The notes under the pieces were generated by a model that searched no databases, was not told where the DNA came from, and saw only the letters and a list, made by a program, of their open reading frames with translations. This document shows positions 17,306 through 27,121 of a stretch of 54,681 nucleotides of DNA, piece by piece. The stretch spans positions 1 through 54,681 of the forward strand of contig WGOB01000012.1 of the NCBI GenBank assembly GCA_016124255.1, given 5' to 3'. Position numbers and translations under genes: made by a program. This DNA is from Alphaproteobacteria bacterium. Lineage in GTDB: Bacteria > Pseudomonadota > Alphaproteobacteria > Caulobacterales > Aquidulcibacteraceae. The first letter of the stretch is position 1. The number at the start of each line of letters is the position of its first letter.

Positions 17306-20146
17306 TCAACGCAGTTCCGGTTTGTCGAGGTCGAGCGCGTCGAGTTCGATCGTCTCCAGGTTGGGGCGGCGCTGGCGCAATGCATCCGCGAAGTGCTGGG
17401 CGTCGCCGACGACGATGAGGTCGGCGGCGGCGGGATCGAACAGACGCGCGCCCGCGGTGCGGACCTGATCCTGCGTCACGGCGCCGACGTCGGCGACGTA
17501 GGTGTCGAGCTGGTCGAGCGGCAGGCCAAAGAGCGCCAGTGTGGACAGCTGGCTGGCCACGCCGGACGTTGTTTCGACCGTGCGGCCGAACGAACCGATC
17601 AGCACCGCCTTGCGCGCATCGAGTTCGCTTTGCGGCACAGCTTCCGTTCCTAGGCGTGCGAACTCGGCGCTCATGAGATCGACGACCTGCGGCGCGGCGT
17701 CATTGCGCGTCTGGCCGCTGGCCACGATCGGACCCGGCGCCATCGACGGCGCGAGGCTTGCGCCGACGCCATAAGAGAGACCGCGGCGAATGCGGATTTC
17801 CATGTTGAGGCGCGCCGAATAGCCGCCGCCGAGCACGTTCGTCGCGACGAGCGCGGGAAAATAGCCGGCGTCCGTGCGTGCAGGCCCACGGAAACCGAAC
17901 GCCACGGCGGCCTGGCCGCTGTCGGGCAGGTTGATCAGGATCGCACGCGGGTCCGCCGCCCAGGCGTCGGCGTTCGGTTCGGCCGGCAGCGGGGCCGCCG
18001 GTTTGGCCCAGCGACCGAAGAAGCGCTCTGCAAGGGCGAAGCCCTCGCTGGCGCTCACGTCGCCCGCGATGACGAGGACGGCGTTGTCGGGGCGATAATG
18101 CGCTGCATGGAAGCCCTGCACGTCGGCCTGCGTGATCGCCTGCAGGCTGGCGGGCGACGCGATGGCGCCATAGGGCGCATCGCCGAACAAGGCGCGACGC
18201 ATCGCGAATTGCGCGATCGAGCCGGGCTGGCGCAACGCAACTGACAGACCATCAAGATTCTGCTGGCGCTGGCGCTCGACTTCATCGGCGGCGAATGTCG
18301 GGTTTTGCGCGACATCGGCGAAGATCGCGAACGCGTCATCGACGCGATCGCTGCGCGTTTGCAGGGAGACGCTGGAGGAATCGCGGCCTGCCCCGGCCGT
18401 GAGCGAGGCGCCGAGCGATTCAACCTGACGCGCGATCTCGGTGGCGGAGCGTGTGCTCGTGCCCTTGGTCAGCACGTCGGCGGCGAGGCTCGCCTGCCCG
18501 GCGCGGCCTGCTGCATCTGCGCTTTCGCCGGAAAGCACGCGCAGGTCGGCGCTGATCAGCGGCAGGTCGCGGCGTTCGGCGACGATGACGCGCAGACCGT
18601 TGGCGAGCGTGCGCTCGACCGGATTGGGCAGACGCGCGGCGACCGGCGCTGCGGGTTCTGGCGGGCGCGCGCGCGTGGCTTCGGGCGCCAGCGTGTAGAT
18701 CGGGATTTCGCTCTGCGCGATCTGGATGTTTTGCGCGGCGATGGTTGGCGAGACCTGGATGGCGTCTTCCGGCGCGCCGTTCTGAGACTCTTCGGGGAGG
18801 TAGCGGATGACAACGCGGCGGCTGTCGTTGAACCACGTGCGCGCGACCCGCTGAACATCGGCGGCGGTGACGGCCTGGATCCCGGCGAGCAGCCGATCGG
18901 CGTAGGCTGGATCGCCGAAGCGGATCACGGAATTGGCGAGTTCCGTGGCGCGGCCGAACGCGGTTTCCCGGCCTTCGATCGTCTCGGTGACGATCTCGTT
19001 CTTGGCTTCATCCAGTTCGGCTGCCGTGACCTCGCCGTCGCGCAGGCGCGCGATCTCGGCGGAGAGCGCAGCGACGCCTTCTGCGGCGCCCTGCCCGTCG
19101 CTCAGGATTGCTGCGATGGCATAAGCGGAGGGATCCTGCGTCGGCTCGAAGAAGGTAAAGGCCTGGGCGGCGATCTGCTGCTCGTAGACGAGGGATTGAT
19201 AGAGCCTGGAACTCTCGCCCTTGGACAGGATCGCATCGAGTACAGTGAGCGCGGCGAGATCGGGGTGGCGGGCGTCGGGGCCGGGATAGGTGATCATCAC
19301 CGCCGGCAGCGGCGTATTCGGCTCATAGACCGTAAGGTCGCGGGGCGCGGCGCGTACGGGCTCCTGCGCGGTGACGCGCGGGATCGGGCGATCGGGACGC
19401 GCGATGGGCGCGAAGTATTCGTCGACCCAGCGATCAAGCTCGGCCTGATTGAAATTACCGGCGACAACGAGCACCGCGTTGTCCGGGCGATAGTAGGCGG
19501 CGTGGAAAGCGCGCACGTCCTCAACAGTCGCGGCGTCGAGATCCTCGATCGACCCAATGCCCGGGCGGCCGTAGGGATGCACCGTGTAATTGGCCTGCGG
19601 CAGATAGAGATAGAACAGACGGCCATAGGGCGAAGCGAGCACGCGCTGGCGCAGCTCCTCCTTCACGACGTCGCGCTCGGAATCGAACGTCGCCTCGTCG
19701 ATCACGAGCGAACCCATGCGCTCGGCTTCCGCCCACAGGATGCGCTGCAAATGGTTTGCGGGGACGACTTCGTAGTAATTGGTGAAGTCGTCATAGGTGG
19801 AGGCGTTGTTGAAGCCGCCGACATCCTCCGTCAGCCGATCGAAGAATTCCGCCGGCATGTTCTCGGTCGACTTGAACATGATGTGTTCGAAGAGGTGCGC
19901 GAAGCCGGAACGGCCGAGCGGATCGTCCTTGGAGCCCACGGCGTACCAGACCTGCACGGAGACGTTGGCGGTGTTGGCGTCGGGCATGGCGTAAACGCGC
20001 AGGCCGTTGGGCAGCTCGCGCACCGTGTATTCAAGCGGCGCGACCTGAAGCGCGCCCTCCGCGGTTTCGCCTTCGGGCGCGGAGGCGCACGCGCCAAGCA
20101 GCGCGGGCAAGAACACAGCGAGGATGGCGGCGAGCATTCTGCGCAT
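17306..20146 (-). CDS. M16-family zinc metallopeptidase lipoprotein, two fused M16 modules
   Basis: Exported insulinase/pitrilysin-family protease, 946 residues from the ATG at 20146, which has a GGAG site and begins a lipoprotein signal (MRRMLAAILAVFLPALLGAC, lipobox Cys20). A longer frame starts at 20218 but gives no signal peptide. The first M16 module has the inverted zinc motif H84-L-F-E-H88; the second (roughly residues 510-940, NGLRVIVAERRDLPLISADL) lacks it and is the non-catalytic partner. Single-chain active-inactive fusions of this kind are common in alphaproteobacteria. Likely periplasmic or membrane-attached peptide degradation. Confidence 0.94.
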   Translation of the reverse strand: MRRMLAAILAVFLPALLGACASAPEGETAEGALQVAPLEYTVRELPNGLRVYAMPDANTANVSVQVWYAVGSKDDPLGRSGFAHLFEHIMFKSTENMPAEFFDRLTEDVGGFNNASTYDDFTNYYEVVPANHLQRILWAEAERMGSLVIDEATFDSERDVVKEELRQRVLASPYGRLFYLYLPQANYTVHPYGRPGIGSIEDLDAATVEDVRAFHAAYYRPDNAVLVVAGNFNQAELDRWVDEYFAPIARPDRPIPRVTAQEPVRAAPRDLTVYEPNTPLPAVMITYPGPDARHPDLAALTVLDAILSKGESSRLYQSLVYEQQIAAQAFTFFEPTQDPSAYAIAAILSDGQGAAEGVAALSAEIARLRDGEVTAAELDEAKNEIVTETIEGRETAFGRATELANSVIRFGDPAYADRLLAGIQAVTAADVQRVARTWFNDSRRVVIRYLPEESQNGAPEDAIQVSPTIAAQNIQIAQSEIPIYTLAPEATRARPPEPAAPVAARLPNPVERTLANGLRVIVAERRDLPLISADLRVLSGESADAAGRAGQASLAADVLTKGTSTRSATEIARQVESLGASLTAGAGRDSSSVSLQTRSDRVDDAFAIFADVAQNPTFAADEVERQRQQNLDGLSVALRQPGSIAQFAMRRALFGDAPYGAIASPASLQAITQADVQGFHAAHYRPDNAVLVIAGDVSASEGFALAERFFGRWAKPAAPLPAEPNADAWAADPRAILINLPDSGQAAVAFGFRGPARTDAGYFPALVATNVLGGGYSARLNMEIRIRRGLSYGVGASLAPSMAPGPIVASGQTRNDAAPQVVDLMSAEFARLGTEAVPQSELDARKAVLIGSFGRTVETTSGVASQLSTLALFGLPLDQLDTYVADVGAVTQDQVRTAGARLFDPAAADLIVVGDAQHFADALRQRRPNLETIELDALDLDKPELR

Positions 20147-20233
20147 CGAGGAACTCCGTTTCGCGGCAGCGTATCGGGCGGCGTTGACGGGGGCCAGCGT
20201 CCTGCGACGATCGGCCATCGTCGCGTGATGCGC

Positions 20234-21007
20234 TCAGCGATGGGTGAAATCGGCGGGGCGCTTGGCGATGAAGGCGGCCATGCCCTCCTTCTGATCTTCT
20301 GTGGCGAAGAGCGCGTGAAACGTGCGCCGCTCAAACAGGACGCCTTCGGACAATGGAACTTCGAAGGCGCGGTTGATCGCCTCCTTGCAGGCCATGATCG
20401 ACGGCATGCCGTATCCTGCAATGGTCTTCGCGGCGGCGATCGCTTCTTCCATGAGTTTGTCGGCCGGAACCACGCGCGCGACGAGGCCGGCGCGTTCGGC
20501 CTCTGCGGCGTCCATCATCCGGCCGGTGAGGCACATGTCCATCGCCTTGGCCTTGCCGACGGCGCGGGTGAAACGCTGGGTGCCGCCCATGCCGGGCATG
20601 ACGCCGAGCTTGATTTCGGGCTGGCCGAATTTCGCGGTGTCGGCGGCGAAGATCATGTCGCACATCATCGCGAGTTCGCAGCCGCCGCCGAGCGCGTAGC
20701 CCCCTACGGCGGCGATGATCGGCTTGCGGCATTGGCCAAGACGGTCCCAGCCGGCGAAGAGATTCTCGCGCATAACGTCGGCGTAGGATTTGTCGGCCAT
20801 CTCCTTGATGTCGGCGCCGGCGGCGAACGCCTTCTCGGACCCCGTGATCAGGATGCAGCGGATCGCAGCGTCGGCCTCGAGTTCATCAAGCGCCGCGGTG
20901 ATGTCGGCGAGCACCTGGCGATTGAGCGCGTTCAGCGCTTGGGGGCGGTTGAGCCGGATGATCGCGACGGAGTCATCCCTCTCCAGGAGGATGGTTTCAT
21001 AGGTCAT
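20234..21007 (-). CDS. Enoyl-CoA hydratase
   Basis: Crotonase-fold enzyme hydrating trans-2-enoyl-CoA in beta-oxidation or amino-acid catabolism. The 257 residues show the oxyanion-hole segment [11 protein letters not shown], the glycine-rich [16 protein letters not shown] with the first catalytic Glu, and [18 protein letters not shown] with the second Glu. It resembles short-chain mitochondrial-type hydratases more than isomerases. It stands 87 bases upstream of the M16 gene on the same strand. Chain-length preference is not readable. Confidence 0.94.
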   Translation of the reverse strand: MTYETILLERDDSVAIIRLNRPQALNALNRQVLADITAALDELEADAAIRCILITGSEKAFAAGADIKEMADKSYADVMRENLFAGWDRLGQCRKPIIAAVGGYALGGGCELAMMCDMIFAADTAKFGQPEIKLGVMPGMGGTQRFTRAVGKAKAMDMCLTGRMMDAAEAERAGLVARVVPADKLMEEAIAAAKTIAGYGMPSIMACKEAINRAFEVPLSEGVLFERRTFHALFATEDQKEGMAAFIAKRPADFTHR

Positions 21008-21079
21008 GGAAGCGCCTCGTGGTTCTTGCGCTCCGCATAGCGGGTGGAGCGCGATCGGCCAAGGCTGCGCGGTCTCAGC

Positions 21080-21940
21080 TCAGCGCTGGCAGGCGCGGCA
21101 GAAGAAAGTGGAGCGGCCGGACTGGACGAGGCGGGAGACTGGGCGCTTACAGGCGAGGCACGGCGCGCCTTCTCTATCGTAGACCTGAAAGCGGTGCTGG
21201 AAGTAACCAAGTTCCCCGGACGCCTGCGCAAAATCCTTGAGGCTGGAGCCGCCGGCCTCGATCGCTGCGAAGAGCACGGCGCGCACCTCCTCCGCCAGGC
21301 GATCGAGGCGCGGGCGCGCGATGCGGCCGGCGGCGCGCCGCGGATCGATCCGTGTACGGAAGAGCGCTTCGCAGACGTAGATGTTGCCGAGCCCGGCGAC
21401 GACGCGCTGATCGAGCAGCGCCGCTTTCACGCTGGTTTTCTTGCCTGCGAACCGGGCCGCGAGGTGCGCCCCGTTGAACCCTCCTTCCAATGGTTCAGGA
21501 CCAAGATCGCGGAAGTACGGGTGCGCGGCCAGCGCGGCGTGCGGCACAAGATCCATGTAACCAAAGCGGCGCGGATCGTTGAACTCGATGCGATCGCCGC
21601 GATCGGTCTCGAGCACGATGTGCGTGTGGCCGGGATCGGGCGCGTGGGCGTAGTGGAATTCCCCCGGGGCGCGGGCCTTGGATTGTGCGGGGTGAATCAG
21701 AAAGCGCCCGCTCATGCCCAGATGCGCGATCAGACTCTCGCCGGTGTCGAGCGCGGCGAGGAGGTATTTGGCGCGCCGCTCGAGGCGCTCCACGCGGGCG
21801 CCGGTGAGCCGCTCGGCGAAGCGCGGCGGCAGGGGAAAGCGCAGGTCGGGACGGCGTGCAGCGGCGCGGCGCAGCCGACGCCCGACCAGAACCGGCGCAA
21901 GGCCCCTCCGCACGGTCTCGACTTCGGGCAGCTCAGGCAT
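21080..21940 (-). CDS. mutM: Formamidopyrimidine-DNA glycosylase
   Basis: Removes 8-oxoguanine and other oxidised purines. The 286 residues begin [14 protein letters not shown], giving the N-terminal Pro nucleophile and catalytic Glu; the H2TH domain contains [12 protein letters not shown]; the C-terminal zinc finger has CLAC and CRAC pairs. It is divergent from ubiE across 115 bases, a common alphaproteobacterial arrangement. Confidence 0.97.
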   Translation of the reverse strand: MPELPEVETVRRGLAPVLVGRRLRRAAARRPDLRFPLPPRFAERLTGARVERLERRAKYLLAALDTGESLIAHLGMSGRFLIHPAQSKARAPGEFHYAHAPDPGHTHIVLETDRGDRIEFNDPRRFGYMDLVPHAALAAHPYFRDLGPEPLEGGFNGAHLAARFAGKKTSVKAALLDQRVVAGLGNIYVCEALFRTRIDPRRAAGRIARPRLDRLAEEVRAVLFAAIEAGGSSLKDFAQASGELGYFQHRFQVYDREGAPCLACKRPVSRLVQSGRSTFFCRACQR

Positions 21941-22055
21941 CGGTGCAGAAAAACGATGAAAACGGGGCCATGCGGCGAAGGGTCCTTGCGCGCCGAACGG
22001 CCCGCGCCTGGGGCGCGATATAGCGACGTCGGGGGCGGGCGGCTATGGTGCAGCG

Positions 22056-22832
22056 ATGATTGCTGACAGCCCTGAGGGAGCGCACGAGACAGCCTCGTTC
22101 GGCTTCGAGGATGTTCCGCGGGCGGAGAAAGCCCAGCGCGTCCACGGCGTATTCGCGCGCGTCGCCCGACGCTACGATCTCATGAATGACGCCATGAGCG
22201 GCGGGCTGCATCGGCTGTGGAAGGATGAGGCGGTCGCGAAGCTCAATCCCCAGCCGGGGGAATTCTTTCTCGACGTCGCGGGGGGCACGGGCGATATCGC
22301 GCGGCGGATCGCGGGGCGCACGGAACGCCTGCGGCGGCGGCGCGGCGGCGCGGCGGCGCGGATCGCCATCGTCGACATCAACGAAGGCATGTTGCGCGCG
22401 GGGCGCGCGCGCGGCGCGGACGCCCTCTCCTGGGTGTGCGCTGACGCTGAAAAGCTGCCGTTCTCGAATGCGGCGGCGGACGGATACACGATCGCGTTCG
22501 GCATCCGAAACTGCACCGACATCGACGCGGTGTTGCGCGAGGCGCGGCGCACGCTGCGGCCCGGCGGGCGCTTCGTGTGCCTTGAATTCTCGCGGCTGGC
22601 GATCGGCGGCCTCTCGCCGGTTTACGATTTCTATTCCTTCCGGATCATCCCCCTGATCGGCAAGGCGGTGGCTCAAGATGAGGAGTCATACCGCTATCTG
22701 GTGGAATCGATCCGGCGGTTTCCGGAACAGGAAGATTTTGCAGGGATGATGAGGGCGGCGGGGTTCGCCCGCGTCAATTATCGCAATCTCGCGGGCGGCG
22801 TGGTCGCTCTGCATTGGGGATGGGCGCTCTAG
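22056..22832 (+). CDS. ubiE: Ubiquinone/menaquinone C-methyltransferase
   Basis: SAM-dependent C-methylation step of ubiquinone synthesis. The 258 residues carry the UbiE signatures [18 protein letters not shown] and [21 protein letters not shown], with SAM motif [13 protein letters not shown]. An insertion rich in Arg and Gly (about residues 88-105) sits before motif II. The 3' end overlaps ubiB by 19 bases, implying translational coupling. Confidence 0.96.
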   Translation: MIADSPEGAHETASFGFEDVPRAEKAQRVHGVFARVARRYDLMNDAMSGGLHRLWKDEAVAKLNPQPGEFFLDVAGGTGDIARRIAGRTERLRRRRGGAAARIAIVDINEGMLRAGRARGADALSWVCADAEKLPFSNAAADGYTIAFGIRNCTDIDAVLREARRTLRPGGRFVCLEFSRLAIGGLSPVYDFYSFRIIPLIGKAVAQDEESYRYLVESIRRFPEQEDFAGMMRAAGFARVNYRNLAGGVVALHWGWAL

Positions 22833-24634
22833 GCGCGCTGAGACGGGACGGCATGTTTTCCACGATCGGGCACATCCTGCGGCTTTCGCGCGTCGGCCTT
22901 ACGCTGGCGCGCTACGACGCGCTTCTGCCCGGGGAATACCGCGACCGGATGCCGCTCCGGTACCGGATCGTCGGCGACATCATGCGGGTGTTCGCCAAGC
23001 GGCGGAAACCACGAACGGCGGGCGCGCGGCTGGCGGCGGCGCTGGAGCGGCTGGGGCCGGCCTATGTGAAGGTCGGCCAGTTCCTGGCGACGCGGCCGGA
23101 CATGATCGGGGTGACGGCGGCGCAGGAGCTCGGGCGGCTCAAGGACAGGCTGCCGCCGTTCTCGCGCAACACCGCGCTCGACACGATCAACGCGGAACTC
23201 GGGTCCACAGAGGCGCTTTTCGGCACGGTCAGCGATCCGCTGGCGGCGGCGTCGATCGCGCAGGTGCACCAGGCGCTGTTGCCGAACGGCGTGGTGAAGG
23301 CCGTCAAAGTGCTCCGCCCACGGATCGAACGGCGGCTGGCCCGGGATATGGCAGCGCTGCGCTTCCTGGCGCAAACGATCGAGTTTTTTTCCGCGCGTTC
23401 GCGGCGGCTGGAGCCGACGCAATTTATCGACACTGTGTCAAGCGCGCTGGAGCGAGAGCTTGACCTTCGCCTCGAAGCCGGCGCGGCGGCGGAATTTCGC
23501 GATGTGGCTGAGGCCGACGGCTATCTCACCGTGCCGAATATCGACTGGTCGCGCTCCTCCAAGAGAGTGATGACGCTCGACTGGATCGAGGGCGTGGCGT
23601 TCACCGATCACGCCGCCCTGCGGCGCGCGGGCGCGGACATGCCGTCGCTGGCGATCGCGGTCACGCGCGGCTTCTTGGCTGCAGCACTCGACCACGGCTT
23701 TTTTCACGCCGACATGCATGAGGGCAACCTCATCTATGGGCGCGACGGAAAGGTCTGGGTCGTCGATTTCGGCATCATGGGCCGGATCGGGCACAATGAG
23801 CGGCGCTACCTCGCCGAGATCCTCTACGGTTTCCTGCAGCGGGATTATAAACGCGTCGCGCAGGTGCATGCCGAGGCCGGTTACGTAAACGACCGCTTCA
23901 CCGTTGAGGAGTTCGCGCAGGCGCTGCGCGCGATCGGGGAGCCGATCTTCGGCAAGACGGCGGACGGCATTTCGATGAGCCGGCTGCTACTGCAACTGTT
24001 CGACGTGACGCACCTCTTCGGCATGCATCTGCGACCCGAACTCGTGCTGCTGCAAAAAACGATGGTGCAGACCGAGGGCGTGGCGCGCGCGCTCGATCCT
24101 AAACACGACATGTGGAACGCAGCGCGGCCGATCGTGGAGCGCTGGGTGAAGCGGGAGCTCGGCCCCGAAGGCGTGACGCGGCGCGGGCTGCAGGAGGCCG
24201 GCGCGGCGCTGCAGACGCTACGGCGCCTGCCGCAGACGCTCACCGCGATTGAAGAGGCGGCGAAGAAGCTCAGCGCCGAACCGACGCCGGCCGAGCGCGC
24301 CAGGTTCCAGTGGTACAGCGCCTGGGTGGGGTTTGGGGTCGGCGCCGTCCTGATGCTGGCGCTGGCCGCCTCCGGGCTGCAGACGCGGACGCCGACCATG
24401 CCGGCCCTGATGCCGTCAGCGGCCGGCGATGCGAAGGTGTGGAAGGTCCCGCCCGCGGGCGCGATCAAGCCGCAGCCCGCAGAATCCGTTGATCCGGCGC
24501 CTGCTCCGCCGACGCCTGCAACGCCGAGCCCGCCTCCGGAAACCGAGCCAACCGACGCCGGGCCGGGCGAGGCGGCCCCAAGCGCGGCGCCTCCCGCCCC
24601 GCAGCCGACGCCTCAATTCCCCACCCCGCCCTAG
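22814..24634 (+). CDS. ubiB: UbiB atypical kinase (ubiquinone biosynthesis), Pro-rich C-terminal tail
   Basis: Membrane-associated ADCK/ABC1-type atypical kinase-ATPase required for ubiquinone synthesis. The 606 residues include the family KxGQ motif ([14 protein letters not shown]), the alanine-rich nucleotide loop [10 protein letters not shown], and [11 protein letters not shown] with the metal-binding VVDFGIMG. A membrane segment spans about 505-523. The last 80 residues are almost entirely Pro, Ala, Thr and Glu, which is unusual. An ATG at 22853 ([11 protein letters not shown]) is the likelier start by alignment, but overlap with ubiE would favour 22814. The next gene on the strand is coaBC. 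Confidence 0.95.
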   Translation: MGMGALGALRRDGMFSTIGHILRLSRVGLTLARYDALLPGEYRDRMPLRYRIVGDIMRVFAKRRKPRTAGARLAAALERLGPAYVKVGQFLATRPDMIGVTAAQELGRLKDRLPPFSRNTALDTINAELGSTEALFGTVSDPLAAASIAQVHQALLPNGVVKAVKVLRPRIERRLARDMAALRFLAQTIEFFSARSRRLEPTQFIDTVSSALERELDLRLEAGAAAEFRDVAEADGYLTVPNIDWSRSSKRVMTLDWIEGVAFTDHAALRRAGADMPSLAIAVTRGFLAAALDHGFFHADMHEGNLIYGRDGKVWVVDFGIMGRIGHNERRYLAEILYGFLQRDYKRVAQVHAEAGYVNDRFTVEEFAQALRAIGEPIFGKTADGISMSRLLLQLFDVTHLFGMHLRPELVLLQKTMVQTEGVARALDPKHDMWNAARPIVERWVKRELGPEGVTRRGLQEAGAALQTLRRLPQTLTAIEEAAKKLSAEPTPAERARFQWYSAWVGFGVGAVLMLALAASGLQTRTPTMPALMPSAAGDAKVWKVPPAGAIKPQPAESVDPAPAPPTPATPSPPPETEPTDAGPGEAAPSAAPPAPQPTPQFPTPP

Positions 24635-24656
24635 CGGAATGTTGCATGAGCGCTTA

Positions 24657-24677
24657 TTTTGTCCATTCTGGACAAAA
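24657..24677. promoter_or_regulatory. Perfect 9-3-9 inverted repeat, candidate operator
   Basis: TTTTGTCCA at 24657-24665 is followed by TTC and its exact reverse complement TGGACAAAA at 24669-24677. It ends against the AGGAGG ribosome-binding site at 24678-24683 of the Phd-CoaBC gene. Position and symmetry match operators that autoregulate type II antitoxin genes; the link is strengthened by the Phd-like N-terminus of the downstream protein. There is no U-tract, so it is not a terminator. Confidence 0.7.
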
Positions 24678-24688
24678 AGGAGGGCGCC

Positions 24689-26074
24689 ATGCGGGACTGG
24701 GCTGTCGCGGACGCGAAGAACCGGTTCTCCGAGTTGATCACCAAGGCGCTGGAGGAAGGCCCGCAGCGGGTCACACGGCGCGGCCGGCGCGTCGTCGTCC
24801 AAGCGGAGGGCGAGGCGGAAATCACGCATCCGGCGCCGACAGGGCGTGTCGAGTACGCCGGCCATATCGCGCAGCCGGCCGGGGCGCTTCGGGTTCTTTT
24901 GATCATCGGCGGCGGCATCGCCGCCTATAAGAGCCTGGAACTGATCCGGCTTCTGAAAAAATCCGGGATCGCCGTGCGCGCGATTCTCACCCCGGCAGGG
25001 GCGCACTTCGTGACGCCTCTCTCGGTCGGCGCGCTGAGCGAGGACAAGGTCTATGGCGATCTCTTCGACCTCACGGACGAGGCCGAGATGGGGCACATTG
25101 AGCTGTCGCGCTCGGCCGATCTCGTGGTTGTGGCGCCGGCCACGGCGGACCTGATGGCGAAGGCCGCGAACGGCATCGCCAACGACCTCGCCTCCACCGC
25201 CCTCCTCGCCACCGACAAGCGGGTGCTCATGGCGCCGGCAATGAACGTGCGGATGTGGGCCCATCCTGCGACCCAGCGCAATCTCCGGCGGCTCGAGGCC
25301 GACGGCGTTACGATCGTCGGGCCGGACGAGGGCGCCATGGCGTGCGGCGAGTTCGGTCCGGGGCGGATGGCGGAGCCTGCACAAATCCGAGACGCGATCA
25401 TCCGTCTGCTGAGCAACGCGGCAGGGCCGCTCGCAGGCGCGCACGCGCTGGTGACCGCCGGCCCGACGGTCGAACCGATCGATCCGGTGCGCTTTCTTTC
25501 AAATCGCTCTTCCGGGAAGCAGGGCTATGCGATCGCGCGCGCGCTCGCGGCGGCGGGGGCGCGGGTCACGCTGGTGAGCGGTCCGGTCGCGCTGGCGGCG
25601 CCCTCGAGCGTCGACGCGGTGCATGTCGAAACGGCGCACGAGATGCTCGCGGCTTGCCAGGCGGCGCTGCCGGCGGACGTGTTCGTGAGCGTCGCGGCCG
25701 TGGCGGACTGGCGTCCTGAAACGTCCGCAGCTGAAAAGATCAAGAAAGGCCAGGCGGCGCGCGTGATCGCTCTGACCGAGAACCCCGACATTCTCGCAAC
25801 GCTCGCGAAGCCTGGCCCGAAGCGGCCGCGCCTGGTGATCGGCTTTGCCGCGGAAACGGAGAAGCTTGAAGCGCACGCGCGCGCGAAGATCGCGCAGAAA
25901 GGCTGCGACTGGATCGTGGCGAACGACGTCTCGGGCGACGTGATGGGCGGCGCGGAGAATGAAGTGGTTTTGATCCGACGTGACGGCGAAGAGCGCTGGC
26001 CGCGGATGGGGAAGGACGCTGTGGGCGCGCGCCTGGCGACAGCGATCGCGGACGCGCTGCGGGCGCGCGACTAG
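24689..26074 (+). CDS. coaBC: Phd/YefM antitoxin-like domain fused to CoaBC (phosphopantothenoylcysteine synthase/decarboxylase)
   Basis: CoaBC joins cysteine to phosphopantothenate and decarboxylates the product, two steps of CoA synthesis. CoaC starts near residue 67 (RVLLIIGGGIAAYKSLEL, flavin-binding), with PAMN motif P183-A-M-N186 and active-site Cys219 in ACGEFGPGR. CoaB follows, with K350-I-K-K and the nucleotide region. Before it, residues 1-46 (opening MRDWAVADAKNRFSEL and continuing through EGPQRVTRRG) match the DNA-binding N-half of Phd antitoxins. A strong AGGAGG site precedes the ATG at 24689. No in-frame ATG or GTG occurs before the CoaC domain, so the Phd part should be translated. 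Regulatory role is inferred. Confidence 0.93.
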   Translation: MRDWAVADAKNRFSELITKALEEGPQRVTRRGRRVVVQAEGEAEITHPAPTGRVEYAGHIAQPAGALRVLLIIGGGIAAYKSLELIRLLKKSGIAVRAILTPAGAHFVTPLSVGALSEDKVYGDLFDLTDEAEMGHIELSRSADLVVVAPATADLMAKAANGIANDLASTALLATDKRVLMAPAMNVRMWAHPATQRNLRRLEADGVTIVGPDEGAMACGEFGPGRMAEPAQIRDAIIRLLSNAAGPLAGAHALVTAGPTVEPIDPVRFLSNRSSGKQGYAIARALAAAGARVTLVSGPVALAAPSSVDAVHVETAHEMLAACQAALPADVFVSVAAVADWRPETSAAEKIKKGQAARVIALTENPDILATLAKPGPKRPRLVIGFAAETEKLEAHARAKIAQKGCDWIVANDVSGDVMGGAENEVVLIRRDGEERWPRMGKDAVGARLATAIADALRARD

Positions 26075-26093
26075 AGCCTCTTCCCACCATACG

Positions 26094-26111
26094 CGATCGC
26101 CCCTGCGATCG
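26094..26111. terminator. Hairpin between convergent coaBC and radical SAM genes
   Basis: CGATCGC at 26094-26100 and GCGATCG at 26105-26111 form a perfect 7-bp stem with a CCCT loop, 20 bases after the coaBC stop and 17 bases after the radical SAM stop on the other strand. No U-tract is seen. A bidirectional terminator is plausible; a chance repeat of the common GCGATCGC octamer is also possible. Confidence 0.35.
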
Positions 26112-26128
26112 AATGGTCGGATGTTGCT

Positions 26129-27073
26129 CTAGTCCTTTGCTGCGCCGCAGCTGGCGCCGCCGAGAACGCAGAAGCTTGCACAATATTTGTGATTGAGCGG
26201 CACGGCGCGGGACGCCTCGGCCAAGGTCGCGCCGAGTTCGAATTGCGCCTCGTACGGCAGGAGCGTGCACGCAAGCACGACGGGCGCGGCCGCGTTCTTG
26301 CGCCTCACCACCATGCGCGCGGTTGCGCACATGACGTCGTCGGGGCTTTTGTTCAAAAGGCCCCAGCACGCCTCGGTGATCTCGGGGGGATCGGCGTGCG
26401 GCGCCATTTCCGGGAAGATCACCAAAGCGGCGGGATCGTCGGCGTCGACGGGGAGGCGCTGGTTGGTGAACAGTCTGCGGAAGGCCTCGCGCAGCGCGTC
26501 CTCGTCCTCGTCGACGAAATGCCGGCCGGCGACATCGATCGCAAAGCCGCTCTCCGCCAGCCAGCGCAGACCGGCGAGCGTCTTCGCATAACCGCCCTCG
26601 CCGCGCTCGGCGTCGTGAACCTCCGGGCGCGGATCATCGAGCGAGATGCGCAGGCGCAGCCGGACGCCGTAACGGGCGTTGAGCGCCAACAACGCCGCCT
26701 TGCGGCGCATCATCGGACGCATCGCGTTGGTCAATACGAGCGTCTGGAAGCCCCGCGCCAGCGTTTCCTCCAGTATCGGAATCATCAGAGGGTTCATGAA
26801 CGGCTCGCCGCCGGTGAAGCCGATCAGGCGCACCGGCAGGCGATCGCGCTCGATCTCGTCCAGATAGGCCCGCACATCCTCGAGCGAGAGGTAGGCGAGG
26901 CGATCGTTGCGCGGGGAACTCTCAATATAGCAGTGCGCGCAGGTGATGTTGCAGAGGGTGCCGGTGTTGAACCAAAGCGTTTCAAGCGCCCGCAGCGCCA
27001 CTGCGGCCCGGGGCTCGCCCTTCGCCGTGCGGTCCGGGTCGGCGAACTTGGCGGGCGCTTCCAGCTGCGTCAT
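26129..27073 (-). CDS. Radical SAM enzyme with C-terminal cysteine cluster
   Basis: The 314 residues contain the radical SAM cluster motif C41-N-I-T-C45-A-H-C48 and the SAM-binding region [13 protein letters not shown]. The C-terminus has further cysteines ([15 protein letters not shown] and the final KYCASFC plus GGASCG), resembling an auxiliary-cluster or SPASM-like domain. Substrate unknown. The start at 27073 is chosen because the protein begins there, with little before it; its ribosome-binding site is weak. It is antiparallel between coaBC and dut, which are adjacent in many alphaproteobacteria. Confidence 0.88.
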   Translation of the reverse strand: MTQLEAPAKFADPDRTAKGEPRAAVALRALETLWFNTGTLCNITCAHCYIESSPRNDRLAYLSLEDVRAYLDEIERDRLPVRLIGFTGGEPFMNPLMIPILEETLARGFQTLVLTNAMRPMMRRKAALLALNARYGVRLRLRISLDDPRPEVHDAERGEGGYAKTLAGLRWLAESGFAIDVAGRHFVDEDEDALREAFRRLFTNQRLPVDADDPAALVIFPEMAPHADPPEITEACWGLLNKSPDDVMCATARMVVRRKNAAAPVVLACTLLPYEAQFELGATLAEASRAVPLNHKYCASFCVLGGASCGAAKD

Positions 27074-27121
27074 GCGGTCTCTCTTAGGTCCCGGCGGATC
27101 GAATCCGCTAAAGCATGCCGC

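Noticed and set aside
18305-21040. Long plus-strand open frame opposite the M16 and enoyl-CoA hydratase genes
   Set aside because: It reads as Arg/Gly/Val-rich shadow sequence of high-GC genes on the other strand, with no domain and no ribosome-binding site.
24659-26074. Partner toxin gene for the Phd-like domain
   Set aside because: The neighbouring genes are ubiB and a radical SAM enzyme; no ParE, RelE, VapC or Doc-like frame is visible nearby.
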